NCBI GenBank assembly: GCA_019120675.1
Contig: DWUQ01000097.1
Span: forward strand, 1-29,336
DNA length: 29,336 nt
Direction: 5' to 3'
Source of the DNA: Candidatus Paenalcaligenes intestinipullorum
GTDB taxonomy: Bacteria; Pseudomonadota; Gammaproteobacteria; Burkholderiales; Burkholderiaceae_B
Shown here: in pieces, positions 1-9,300 of the stretch
Position numbering within the stretch: the first letter of the stretch is position 1
How the letters are laid out: every line of letters begins with the position of its first letter
Made by a program: the position numbers and the translations under genes
The notes under the pieces: generated by a model
Told to the model about the DNA's origin: nothing
Databases searched by the model: none
The model's input: only the letters and a program-made list of their open reading frames with translations

Positions 1-622
1 GTATAAATAAGGGAAAACCCGTAGTGCGGTGCAGCAAAGAAACGTAACTATAGCAACCAACTCGACACCTTGGCAAGCCTTTTTGATAAAAAAAATGAAG
101 AAATTTAACGAAAAAACATAACCCATTGATAACAAATGGAATTTATCTAAAAGAATTTTTACTCTCGACGTAATGATGAGGATGCTAGGCGCTGTTGCCA
201 AAGCTATCCCTTTATTGCGACCTTTTACCTGCTTTATCCTGCCTGATTGCCTAACCCACGGCCTTTCACAGCCCTCATTGACGTGTAGTGCCATGATATG
301 TGGCAACACCAAGCTCATATCGCTCCCCTTCCTGCTAGTATTAATCCTCAGGCTAAAAGCGCTTAAACATCCCTTCACACATAGCCCACCTCTACCTAAA
401 AGCTCGGTACAAAACTAGATCATCACAAGCATCTACGTGTAGACTTCAATGTGGTTACTCGTTGGCTAGGCGGTGCGCTGAAAAACGGCTTCTCTTGTGA
501 TGCTCTATATATAGTGCAGGCTGTCGCATTGCGATGGCATGTTGCCGTATCACTGCGCTGAGCAGTATTTATGTTCCATACCTATATAGAGTAATCGTCC
601 TTTTTTGTGTTCATGGTGCTAA
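1..622. other. AT-rich region without a confident gene, upstream of rng
   Basis: No recognisable gene was found here. A plus-strand frame of 81 codons (173-418) resembles no family and has no convincing ribosome site. On the minus strand a frame beginning with ATG at 318 runs open to the window edge (106 codons) behind a purine-rich stretch that looks like a Shine-Dalgarno site. Its translation has a hydrophobic end, many rare-looking codons (AGG, AGA, ATA) and no family resemblance. Small symmetric elements are present: TCTAC-GT-GTAGA at 432-443, CTATATATAG at 505-514, and a 9-bp inverted repeat (421-429 with 494-502). The rng promoter should lie in this stretch; TTGCCG at 542-547 followed after 18 bases by TATTTA is a weak candidate. 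Nothing here proves a mobile-element remnant. Confidence 0.5.
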
Positions 623-2086
623 ATGGCTGAAGACATTCTAATTAACGTCACCCCTTTCGAAACACGTGTTGCTGTGGTGGAGCAAGGGGCCGTCCAAGAA
701 TTACTTATAGAGCGCAGTATTCAACGTGGTTTTGCTGGCAATGTGTACTTGGGACGCATTGCACGCGTCCTGCCAGGCATGCAAAGCGCCTTTATCGATA
801 TTGGCCAGGAGCGAGCCGCCTTTATGCATTTATCGGACTTACGCCAAAATCGGGTAGAACGCTTAGGTGGAGGGCCGATTACACCGATAGAAAAGATTCT
901 TTTTGAAGGCCAATCACTAATCGTACAGGTCACCAAGGAGCCAATCGGTACAAAAGGCGCTCGCGTCTCGACGCAGATCAGTTTAGCAGGCCGGATGCTG
1001 GTGTATTTGCCACACGATCCTCATGTCGGCGTGTCACAGCGTATTGATGATCCTGAGCTGCGGCAGTCTCTAAAAACCATGGTGGAGAGTTTGCGCGAGG
1101 AGAATGAGGAGGGAGGAGTCATCGTACGTACTCAAGCAGAGCAAGCTACGTTAGAGGAGATGCGGGCGGATTATGAGTACCTAAAACGATTATGGGCGGT
1201 CATTCTGAAACGCCTACGTACGCAGCCCTGCCCTTCTACGCTATATATAGAGCTGGATTTAACACAGCGTATTTTACGCGATATGGTGACGCCTGAAACT
1301 CAAAAGATTGTGGTGGATTCTCGCAGTGCGGTGCAGCGCATGCAGGAATGGGCTGAAACCTACACCCCTTCCGTACGGGAACGTATTGAACACCATGCTG
1401 GTAATCGGCCGTTATTCGATACAGTCAATGTCGATGACGAAATCGCACGTGCTCTATCACGTCGAGTGGATCTAAAGTCAGGCGGCTATTTAATTATTGA
1501 TCAGACCGAAGCGTTGACCACTGTGGATGTGAACACGGGTGGTTATGTAGGGGGACGCAATTTTGGCGACACGATCTTTCGTACGAATTTAGAAGCGACT
1601 GTAGCGATTGCTCGTCAACTGCGTCTACGGAATTTGGGGGGCATCATTATCTTGGATTTTATTGATATGGATAATGAAGAGCATAAAGCCAGTGTGCTGT
1701 CTGAGCTAAAAACAGCCTTAGCCAAGGACCGTACTCGGGTCAGTGTGAGCGAGTTTAGTCAGTTGGGTTTAGTGGAAATGACCCGTAAGCGTACGCGTGA
1801 ATCCTTAGCAAATGTACTGTGTGAGCCTTGCCCCACGTGCCAGTCACGGGGCAGCATCAAAACTGCACGGACGGTTTGCTATGAAATTTTGCGCGAGGTG
1901 CTGCGTGAATCTCGCCAGTTTAACCCTAAAGAGTTCCGGATATTAGCAGCTCAAGATGTGGTGGACTTGTTTTTAGAGGAAGAAAGCGAGCACTTAGCGA
2001 AAGCAGGGGATTTCATCGGCAAACCGATCTCGCTTGAGGTGGATCCCCTACATAATCAAGAGCAATACGATATTATTTTGCTGTAA
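623..2086 (+). CDS. rng: Ribonuclease G (RNase E/G family endoribonuclease)
   Basis: A 487-residue protein of the RNase E/G family, the size expected for RNase G without the long C-terminal degradosome scaffold of RNase E. It cleaves single-stranded RNA, matures the 5' end of 16S rRNA and takes part in mRNA decay in the cytoplasm. The N-terminal part (about residues 35-120) is the S1 RNA-binding domain. The two catalytic metal-binding aspartates are visible as D302 in VDVNTGG and D345 in ILDFIDMD. The zinc-link cysteine pair follows at C403-P-T-C406, with an extra Cys at 400. The start is taken at ATG because the family N-terminus (MAEDILIN) begins there, although no good Shine-Dalgarno is seen. 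In related bacteria rng often follows maf; here no maf is visible upstream. It is convergent with the lipoprotein gene, 9 bases away. Confidence 0.96.
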   Translation: MAEDILINVTPFETRVAVVEQGAVQELLIERSIQRGFAGNVYLGRIARVLPGMQSAFIDIGQERAAFMHLSDLRQNRVERLGGGPITPIEKILFEGQSLIVQVTKEPIGTKGARVSTQISLAGRMLVYLPHDPHVGVSQRIDDPELRQSLKTMVESLREENEEGGVIVRTQAEQATLEEMRADYEYLKRLWAVILKRLRTQPCPSTLYIELDLTQRILRDMVTPETQKIVVDSRSAVQRMQEWAETYTPSVRERIEHHAGNRPLFDTVNVDDEIARALSRRVDLKSGGYLIIDQTEALTTVDVNTGGYVGGRNFGDTIFRTNLEATVAIARQLRLRNLGGIIILDFIDMDNEEHKASVLSELKTALAKDRTRVSVSEFSQLGLVEMTRKRTRESLANVLCEPCPTCQSRGSIKTARTVCYEILREVLRESRQFNPKEFRILAAQDVVDLFLEEESEHLAKAGDFIGKPISLEVDPLHNQEQYDIILL

Positions 2087-2095
2087 AGCTGGCCA

Positions 2096-2530
2096 TTAGG
2101 GCTGGGTACGACGCTCTGGGAAGCTTGGGCACAAGCTTGGCTGTTGTAAGCTTTTGAGCACTTCCCGTGCGGCGGACTGCGTCTCGGCTAAATAGGTGTA
2201 GCTTTTGGCTTTTAATTTGCCATTTGAGTAATGAGTGAGATGCACCAAAACACTTTCACTAAGCGGCGCTTGGGCATAGGGCTGATACACCACATTGGCA
2301 TAATGCACTTCATTTGGCTCTAAGCGCCACGTGTAATGCGTACCGCAGGCCGCGGTGTTGGTGTTGAGGGTGCGTTGAATGTCTACAAAGCTTCCCATAA
2401 AGTTGGCCTCCGACACATAAAAGCGCTCTTTTTCTAAATCGCTGATGGTGAGCTGCGTGGCATTGGGTGTCGCACAACCTGCTAAAACAGTGAGTGCGGC
2501 TACGCTTAAGGGGATAAATGAACTACGCAT
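2096..2530 (-). CDS. Small lipoprotein of unknown function
   Basis: A 144-residue protein with a clear lipoprotein signal: short basic start, hydrophobic stretch and a lipobox L-A-G-C ending at Cys19, so the mature protein is probably lipid-anchored in the outer or inner membrane facing the periplasm. The mature part is about 125 residues with two further cysteines (one in ACGTHY, one in SLCP) that could form a disulfide. I do not recognise the family. The start is supported by AGAGG placed a few bases before ATG, and a TATAAT box lies about 50 bases upstream. It is transcribed alone between rng (convergent) and msbA (same strand, 126 bases upstream). It could be a conserved Alcaligenaceae lipoprotein, but no function can be assigned. 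Confidence 0.85.
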   Translation of the reverse strand: MRSSFIPLSVAALTVLAGCATPNATQLTISDLEKERFYVSEANFMGSFVDIQRTLNTNTAACGTHYTWRLEPNEVHYANVVYQPYAQAPLSESVLVHLTHYSNGKLKAKSYTYLAETQSAAREVLKSLQQPSLCPSFPERRTQP

Positions 2531-2580
2531 AAGGCCTCTGGAGAGTTAGAAGAATTGAGCGACCGGATACAAAGAGCTTT

Positions 2581-2586
2581 ATTATA
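2581..2586 (-). promoter_or_regulatory. Probable -10 box of the lipoprotein gene
   Basis: On the minus strand this hexamer is a perfect TATAAT, about 50 bases before the lipoprotein start. A matching -35 at the usual distance is poor (around GCGACT), so this is a suggestion from the -10 only. Confidence 0.35.
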
Positions 2587-2656
2587 AGCCTGAGCGTAAA
2601 CAAGTCGCCTAACTCAAAATAATTAATGGGCTGATTTGGGGCGCACTCCACGTTGA

Positions 2657-4480
2657 TTAAGATTGCGTAGGATGCTGCGCTTCCTCGTTGGCCACCACAT
2701 CAGCAAACTGCATCTCGTAAAGCGAAGCGTATACACCTCCTTGCTGCAAGAGGGCATGATGATTGCCTTGCTCGATGATTTCCCCTTCGTCCAGCACAAT
2801 AATTAAATCCGCTTTCTGAATGGTGCTTAAGCGGTGCGCAATGACCAAGGTGGTTTTGCCTTGCATTAAATACTCTAAGGACTGCTGGATTTGCCGCTCG
2901 GATTCATTGTCGAGAGCAGAGGTAGCTTCGTCTAGGATCAAAATGGGGCTGTTTTTGATCAGTGCCCGGGCAATAGCGAGACGCTGCCGTTGACCACCGG
3001 ATAAAAAGTTTGCCCGTTGACCCACATCCGTTTGTAGGCCTGCCGGTAAACTGCGTACATAATCACCAAGACTGGCGGCATCAAGTGCTGCCCATACGGC
3101 CTCATCGTCTAATTTGGCATAAGCGCCGTAAGCAACGTTTTCGCGTATTGAGCCTTCAAATAAGACAACGTCTTGGCTAACCATAGAGATTTGTGCTCGT
3201 AATGAGCGCAGTTCGATATCTTGGATGTCGTGGCCATCAATATATATCGTGCCACCAGTAGGCATAATGAAACGCGGTAGCATATTCGCCAGTGTGGTTT
3301 TACCGCTCCCCGAGCGGCCCACTAAAGCGATGGTTTGCCCGGGCTGAGCACTAAAGCTGACGTTATTAAGGACAGGCCGGTGGGCCCCCTCAAAATGATG
3401 GCTTACGTTTTTATAGTCGATGCAACCTTTGACCGGCTGTTCGAAGTGATGCGACCCGCCTACTGGCTCAACCTCGGAGTCAATCAAGGCGAAGACACTT
3501 TCACCGGCAACCAGCATGCGCTGGGTAGTGCCCGCCATGCCTGTAAGCTTGCGGATGGGATCAAAAAGCTGAGCCAGAGCACCTAAGAACGCAGCAAAGC
3601 TGCCTATTGTGAGGCTTTCAGTGGAGGCTTGGTAAAGTGCCATGGCGACTACGCCTGCGACGGCAATAGAAATAAAAAACTGCGTAATTGGCGATAAGGC
3701 CGCATTAGCGGTGGCTGCGCGCATGGCAAAACGACGTAAACGGCCGTTAACGTAGACAAAGCGCTCATTTTCACGCTCGTAACCATCGAAGAGTTTGACC
3801 ACCCGCTCGCCCTCGATGGTTTCACCCACGACTCGCACCATCTCGGCGTTCATATTAATGGTTTCGCGATTGATGCGTTTAAGGCGCATCGCTACAATAC
3901 GTGCGGTAAAAAACGAAATGGGCAGCATGATACACACAATGATGGTGAGCTGCCACGACATGTAGAGCAACACCACAACCAAAGCGATAATGGTGATGAC
4001 CTCACGAACCAGTACCGTAATGACTTCCGTGGCCACACTGGTCATTGTGTTGGCATCAATCGTAAAACGGTTAAGTAAGCGGCCCGTGTCACCTTGGCGG
4101 AATATCGCATCCGGCAAGCCAAGGAGCTTTTCAAACATATCCGCGCGCATCGTACGCAGCATGTTGTTAGCGACTAAAGCCAACAAGTAATTGCTGGTAA
4201 AGGACGCAATGCCCCGCACAAACATGAGCCCTACAATCACTAAAGGGATACCCCAGAGGTAGTCGGGCTTTTCACCTGTAAACCCTTCATCTAACAATGG
4301 CTGCATAATAACGGCTAAGGCAGGCTTGGTAGCCGAGACCACAATGACTAAGGTAATCGCGGCAGCAATGATTTTCCAATAAGGCAATAAACGAACGTAA
4401 ATTCGTTGCCAGACTACGGAGTCAAAGAGTTGATCCTTTAAACTATCCAACTTATTTTGCTTCTTCAACAGAACGCTCAC
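2657..4480 (-). CDS. msbA: Lipid A export ATP-binding/permease protein MsbA
   Basis: A 607-residue half-transporter that flips lipid A-core from the cytoplasmic to the periplasmic leaflet of the inner membrane; it works as a homodimer. Residues about 30-330 form the exporter membrane domain with six expected helices. The ATPase domain follows, with Walker A GRSGSGKT at 388-395, Q-loop SQD near 436, signature LSGGQ at 493-497, Walker B ILILDE at 513-518 and an H-loop in IAHRLST near 549. The only plausible in-frame start is a GTG directly after an in-frame TAA; no good Shine-Dalgarno precedes it, so initiation may be weak. It diverges from a GT9 LPS-type glycosyltransferase across a 78-base gap with an inverted repeat, a context that supports MsbA rather than a generic multidrug exporter. 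Confidence 0.92.
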   Translation of the reverse strand: MSVLLKKQNKLDSLKDQLFDSVVWQRIYVRLLPYWKIIAAAITLVIVVSATKPALAVIMQPLLDEGFTGEKPDYLWGIPLVIVGLMFVRGIASFTSNYLLALVANNMLRTMRADMFEKLLGLPDAIFRQGDTGRLLNRFTIDANTMTSVATEVITVLVREVITIIALVVVLLYMSWQLTIIVCIMLPISFFTARIVAMRLKRINRETINMNAEMVRVVGETIEGERVVKLFDGYERENERFVYVNGRLRRFAMRAATANAALSPITQFFISIAVAGVVAMALYQASTESLTIGSFAAFLGALAQLFDPIRKLTGMAGTTQRMLVAGESVFALIDSEVEPVGGSHHFEQPVKGCIDYKNVSHHFEGAHRPVLNNVSFSAQPGQTIALVGRSGSGKTTLANMLPRFIMPTGGTIYIDGHDIQDIELRSLRAQISMVSQDVVLFEGSIRENVAYGAYAKLDDEAVWAALDAASLGDYVRSLPAGLQTDVGQRANFLSGGQRQRLAIARALIKNSPILILDEATSALDNESERQIQQSLEYLMQGKTTLVIAHRLSTIQKADLIIVLDEGEIIEQGNHHALLQQGGVYASLYEMQFADVVANEEAQHPTQS

Positions 4481-4507
4481 TTATATACTGTAGGTTTGAT
4501 CTATTTT

Positions 4508-4543
4508 AGCGCTGTTCGTCAGCTAAATACGAACGGCAGCGCT
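4508..4543. repeat. Imperfect inverted repeat in the msbA/GT9 divergent gap
   Basis: AGCGCTG-TTCGT (4508-4519) is mirrored by ACGAA-CGG-CAGCGCT (4529-4543): 12 paired bases with a 3-base bulge and a 9-base loop. It is centred in the 78-base gap between two divergent starts, where it could be an operator for a shared regulator or an RNA hairpin in the 5' leader of the plus-strand gene. No T-run follows, so it does not look like a terminator. Confidence 0.6.
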
Positions 4544-4558
4544 TTGTAACGATTTACT

Positions 4559-5533
4559 ATGGCTTTTTCTTTTGTTCCGCAGCAAACCGTGGTGTATGTA
4601 CGTATGCCGAATTGGATTGGCGACTTTTGCATGTGTCTGCCTATCTTAAATACGCTTTTGGCGCATCGTGCTCGAGTCGTCGTCGTAGGTCGACCTTGGG
4701 CTGCTGATTTGTTAAGAGGTTATCAATTAGCGGGGTTTATTCCTATACAGGGAAAAGCTTGGTCCGATGCACAAACTATTCGTCGTTTTCGCCAACAACA
4801 GGCACATAAGCAAGCCGCTGGGTTAATTTTGCCCGACTCGCTGTCTAGTGCATTAACGTTTAAATTAGCCGGTTTGCCCAGCGGTGGTTACCGAGATGAT
4901 GGCCGCAGTATGTTATTAAAGTGGCCAATTACCAAGCCTAGCTGCCCTATGCATGCCGTAGAATTTTGGTATCACTTAGCCAATCAAGTGGCACAAAAGT
5001 GGGGACTAATGTTAGCGCCAGAACCTTCTAAAATGCTCGATTTAGCCCTTACGGAGACTGCTTGGGCAGCGTGTGATGCGGTAATTACAGCGTATAGCCT
5101 ACAAAATAAAAAGTGGGTACTGATTGCGCCGACCGCAACAGGAGAGCATAAAGGGCAAAATAAAGTTTGGCCTTATTTTGCAGAGCTCACACAGGCCCTA
5201 CAAGCGCAGGGTATCGCTGTGGTAATGTGTCCACCGAACCATGAGCGTGAGCAGGCGTTGCAAACTGTGCCTGCTGCCACGCTACTGCCCCCGTTAAGTT
5301 TGGATGCATTTGTGGCGCTATGTACTCGAGCAAATTTAGTAGTATGTAATGATTCTGGCGTGTCTCATTTGGCCGCAGCGGGCAATGCTCGAGCGCTGAC
5401 CTTATTTGGGGTGACCCGCCCTACTCGTACTTCGGCTTGGTCTTCCCAAGCCAAGAGCTTGGGTACCGAGGGCGAGTGGCCTTTACTGAATGACGTTTTA
5501 GACGAACTTGCTTCAGAGCTACAATCCACTTAA
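4559..5533 (+). CDS. Glycosyltransferase family 9, heptosyltransferase-like
   Basis: A 324-residue protein of the ADP-heptose:LPS heptosyltransferase family (GT9, WaaC/WaaF/WaaQ type), which adds heptose to the growing LPS inner core on the cytoplasmic face of the inner membrane. The N-terminal acceptor-domain motif PNWIGDF (residues 18-24) matches the PxWxGD motif of WaaF-like enzymes. The nucleotide-sugar domain carries VCNDSGVSHLAAA near residues 262-274, the family's donor-binding loop. Divergence from msbA fits an LPS assembly role. The downstream YdcF-like gene starts 10 bases after the stop, so the two are probably co-transcribed. Whether it is heptosyltransferase II or a paralogue cannot be decided from sequence alone, so no symbol is given. 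Confidence 0.85.
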   Translation: MAFSFVPQQTVVYVRMPNWIGDFCMCLPILNTLLAHRARVVVVGRPWAADLLRGYQLAGFIPIQGKAWSDAQTIRRFRQQQAHKQAAGLILPDSLSSALTFKLAGLPSGGYRDDGRSMLLKWPITKPSCPMHAVEFWYHLANQVAQKWGLMLAPEPSKMLDLALTETAWAACDAVITAYSLQNKKWVLIAPTATGEHKGQNKVWPYFAELTQALQAQGIAVVMCPPNHEREQALQTVPAATLLPPLSLDAFVALCTRANLVVCNDSGVSHLAAAGNARALTLFGVTRPTRTSAWSSQAKSLGTEGEWPLLNDVLDELASELQST

Positions 5534-5543
5534 TCATCCTATT

Positions 5544-6305
5544 ATGAGCCTGTCTTCTTTGCTGACTCAGTTGGTGATTCCAACCAACTTTTGTATTGCT
5601 TTACTCGTTCTAGCCTTTTTGTTTTTTATGTTACGGCTACGAAAAACCGCGGCAAGCGTTGCCGTTTTTGCTGTAGCGTGGCTGCTTGCTTGGTCCATGC
5701 CGATTACCTCCATTTGGGCAGGCGGGTATTTAGAAAATCTTCATCCTTACCAAAACACCTCTTCACTACCCGAAGCTGAAGCGATTGTCGTGCTGGGTGG
5801 CAATACTGCTAATAACCGCATTAATTGGTTTTTACCGGTGTCAGTAGGCACTTTTAGCCGAGTAGAGCGTGCGGCCGAGCTGTACGCGCATGGCAAGTCA
5901 AGCAAGGTGGTGGTATCGGGCGCGGCATTGGACGGTGGCTATAGTGAAGCGCAAGTGATGGCGGGCAGTTTACACAAGTTAGGCGTGCCCTTTAGTGCCG
6001 TCGTGACCGAAAGCGAAAGTCTCAACACTCGTGAAAATGCTTTATACAGTGTGCAGCAACTGCGACTATTGGGGATTAACAATATTTTGCTGGTGACGTC
6101 TGCTTTGCATATGCCTCGGGCGGTGGCTGTGTTTAGCCAACATGGTTTACAGGTGACCGCCGTACCAACTCCTCCCCAAATTACGGCTCCTGACGTGGCC
6201 GATTTTTCTGTATGGCAACCTTCTGTACGCACGCTTACCGCCAGCCGCTCAATCATTAAAGAGTATGTCGGAGTGTTGGTGTATTGGGCGCGGGGCTGGC
6301 TGTAA
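5544..6305 (+). CDS. YdcF/ElyC/SanA-like DUF218 envelope protein
   Basis: A 253-residue protein with two N-terminal membrane helices (about residues 11-30 and 36-54) followed by a DUF218 domain that starts at IVVLGG (81-86) and is probably periplasmic. The length and two-helix topology resemble ElyC of E. coli, which affects peptidoglycan integrity and lipid-carrier use; SanA and YdcF are shorter relatives. The ATG at 5544 is chosen because it falls after the stop of the upstream GT9 gene and directly before the membrane segment. A TTG at 5508 would add 12 residues and overlap that gene. No strong Shine-Dalgarno is visible, so translational coupling to the GT9 gene is likely. The pairing with an LPS glycosyltransferase supports an envelope role; the biochemical activity is unknown. 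Confidence 0.85.
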   Translation: MSLSSLLTQLVIPTNFCIALLVLAFLFFMLRLRKTAASVAVFAVAWLLAWSMPITSIWAGGYLENLHPYQNTSSLPEAEAIVVLGGNTANNRINWFLPVSVGTFSRVERAAELYAHGKSSKVVVSGAALDGGYSEAQVMAGSLHKLGVPFSAVVTESESLNTRENALYSVQQLRLLGINNILLVTSALHMPRAVAVFSQHGLQVTAVPTPPQITAPDVADFSVWQPSVRTLTASRSIIKEYVGVLVYWARGWL

Positions 6306-6345
6306 GGCGTGCACGTTGACGATACATGGCATGGGTAAAACCTAT

Positions 6346-9300
6346 CTAAGCATAGTGAATTTCTACCGCCTCTTCTCCTAGCCAGTCATACAATTGCTCA
6401 AACATACTATCCGCCAAACGTACACGCCACTCGGTGCCTAATTGCACCTGACATTGATAGGTGGGGTATTTGATCTCAAGCTGTACTGCCACGCCGGGCA
6501 CATTGTTTTCAGGCTCGGCTCTAAACACATTGAGCGCTCGATGAATTGCCTCAACACTTAAATGAGTGTGATTGGTGAGGCGTAAGCTTAGACGCTTGGC
6601 GCGTTGTTCGCGTGCGCTTTGTAGGTCTAGAATTTCATCGGCGGTCACGCGCAACCCTCCGGTGTAATCATCGTGGCTGACTTTGCCACAAATCACGACG
6701 AGCTGATCTTCTCGGAGCATCGCACGGTGGGCTTCAAACACTTCGTTAAAAATCGAGACTTCGACTTGGGCGGTGCCGTCATCCAACATGGCATACAGCA
6801 TCCGTCCGCGACGTGTCATACGTACTCGTACCGCCGTGAGGATGCCCGCAAACCACTGCGGCGTACGTGACGGCTCAAGACTGTCTAAACGCAGAGGAGC
6901 AAAACGTCGAACCTCATCGCGCCACGCGTCAAATAGATGCCCACTAAAGTAAAAACCCATGGCGGTTTTTTCTTGACGCAGTCGTGTCTGCAAATCCCAA
7001 GGCTTAATGTTAGCAAGGCTTTGTTCGAGTACGTCGCTGCCATCGTCATCAAAGAGGCTGACTTGATTGGCATTGCGTGCCACTTGTTCGGCGGCTTCCA
7101 TCGCTTGGCCGACCGAGGCAAGCAATGCCGCACGGTTGTCATCAATGGTGTCAAAAGCTCCCGCACGGATTAAGGCTTCGATACTGCGCTTGTTGACGTG
7201 ATGGCGATCAATGCGACGACAAAAATCAAACAAGCTGGTATACGGACCGCCCGTTTGGCGTGCCTGAATAATCGCTTCGACGGCCGCTTGCCCAGTGCCT
7301 TTCACCGCGCCAAGCCCGTAACGAATGGTGCGGGGGGGTAGACCTTGTTGGGTGTAGTGATCTTGGACAGGCTCAAAACGGTAATTTGAATGATTGACAT
7401 CGGGTGGCAAGACATCAATATTATTAGCCAGCGCGTCTTGCCAGAAAATTTGCATTTTGTCGGTATCGTCCATATCCGACGAGAGCGTGGCGGCAATAAA
7501 CTCAGCCGGATGATGTGCCTTGAGCCATGCGGTATGGTAAGCAATTAACGCATACGCAGCGGAGTGACTTTTATTAAAGCCATAACCTGCAAACTTCTCC
7601 ATTAAATCAAAGAGCTTGACGGCTAACTCCGCATCGTAGCCTTTTTCCACCGCCCCTTTTTCGAAGATCTCACGGTGCTTCGCCATTTCTTCGGGCTTTT
7701 TCTTGCCCATAGCACGGCGCAATAAGTCTGCGCCGCCCAGTGAGTAGCCGCCAATAATTTGCGAGATCAGCATGACTTGCTCTTGATACACAATCACGCC
7801 ATACGTGCTTTCTAAAACAGGCTCAAGGTCGGGGTGGAAATAATCCACCTCGGCACGACCATGCTTACGATTCACGAAGTCCACCACCATGCCGGACTCC
7901 AGTGGGCCGGGGCGATATAAGGCCAGCATGGCGATGATGTCTTCAAAGTTGCTCGGACGCAGGCTTTTTAGGAGCTCTTTCATGCCGCGCGATTCCAACT
8001 GGAACACAGCGGTGGTATTGCCTTCGCAGAGCAGCTGATAGGCCGACTCGTCGGTTAACGGCAGGGTCATCAAGTCAAAATCACGCCGCTCGCTATTAAA
8101 GGCGCGCACGTATTGCACCGCCATTTCTAAAATCGTCAGGTTACGTAAGCCTAAGAAGTCGAACTTCACTAAGCCGGCGTCTTCAACGTCATCCTTGTCA
8201 TACTGGGAGACTGCATTGGTGTCCAAACCAGGCTGACGGTATAGAGGACAGAAATCCACTAATTTGCCCGGCGCAATCAATACGCCCCCCGCGTGCATGC
8301 CCACGCTCCGAGTGATGCCTTCGAGTGGGCGAGCCAAATCAATGAGCGCTTTAACCTCTTCGTCGGTATCGTAACGTTCTTTGAAGGCAGGCTCTTCGGC
8401 TAAAGCGCGCGATAGTGACCAAGGGTCAGCCGGATTAAAAGGGATGAGTTTAGAGAGGCCATCGCACATGCTGTAAGGCAGCTCTAACACTCGACCCACA
8501 TCGCGTACCACGGCTTTGGCACCTAAGGTCCCAAAGGTGGCGATTTGACTGACGGCCTCCGTACCATAACGCTGCTTAACGTAACCAATGACGCGCTCAC
8601 GATTGTCTTGGCAGAAATCGATATCAAAGTCAGGCATGGAGACGCGCTCCGGGTTTAAAAAGCGCTCGAACAGCAAGTCATAGCGTAAGGGATCCAAATC
8701 GGTAATCCCCATGCTGTACGCCACCAAAGACCCCGCACCAGAGCCGCGGCCAGGCCCGACCGGCACGCCATTGTTTTTGCCCCAGTTAATAAAGTCCGCA
8801 ACAATTAAAAAATACCCAGGGAAACCCATGGAAATGATGGTGTCGCACTCAAGCTGCAGCCGCTCTTGGTAGGCTGGACGCTGGGCGTCTCGTTCGGCCG
8901 AATCTGGATACAACTGCTCTAAACGCTTTTCTAAACCTTGCTGGGCTTCGTGGCGCAAAAAATCACCTAAGCTCATGCCTTCGGGGGTGGGAAAATCAGG
9001 CAAAAATGCTTTACCCAACCGTAAACTCAAGGTACAACGTTTAGCGATTTCAATGGTATTCGCCAGCGCTGACGGGATATCAGCAAATTTTTGCTGCATG
9101 GTGGCGCTGTCTAAAAAGTATTGCTCCGTAGTGAACCTTTTGACCCGACGCGGATTGGCTAACTGCTCACCCTCAGCGATACAAACACGCACTTCGTGCG
9201 CTCGAAAGTCATCGGGCTGCATAAATTGGATGGGGTGAGTCGCCACAACAGGGAGGTTAAGCTCGGCAGCAATACCACATGCAGCCTGTACATAGGCATC

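Noticed and set aside
173..418. 81-codon plus-strand frame before rng
   Set aside because: No ribosome site, no family resemblance and unusual composition; kept only as a note in the region entry.
5508..5543. TTG start 12 codons upstream for the YdcF/ElyC-like gene
   Set aside because: It lies inside the preceding gene and uses a rarer start; ATG 5544 sits directly before the membrane segment.
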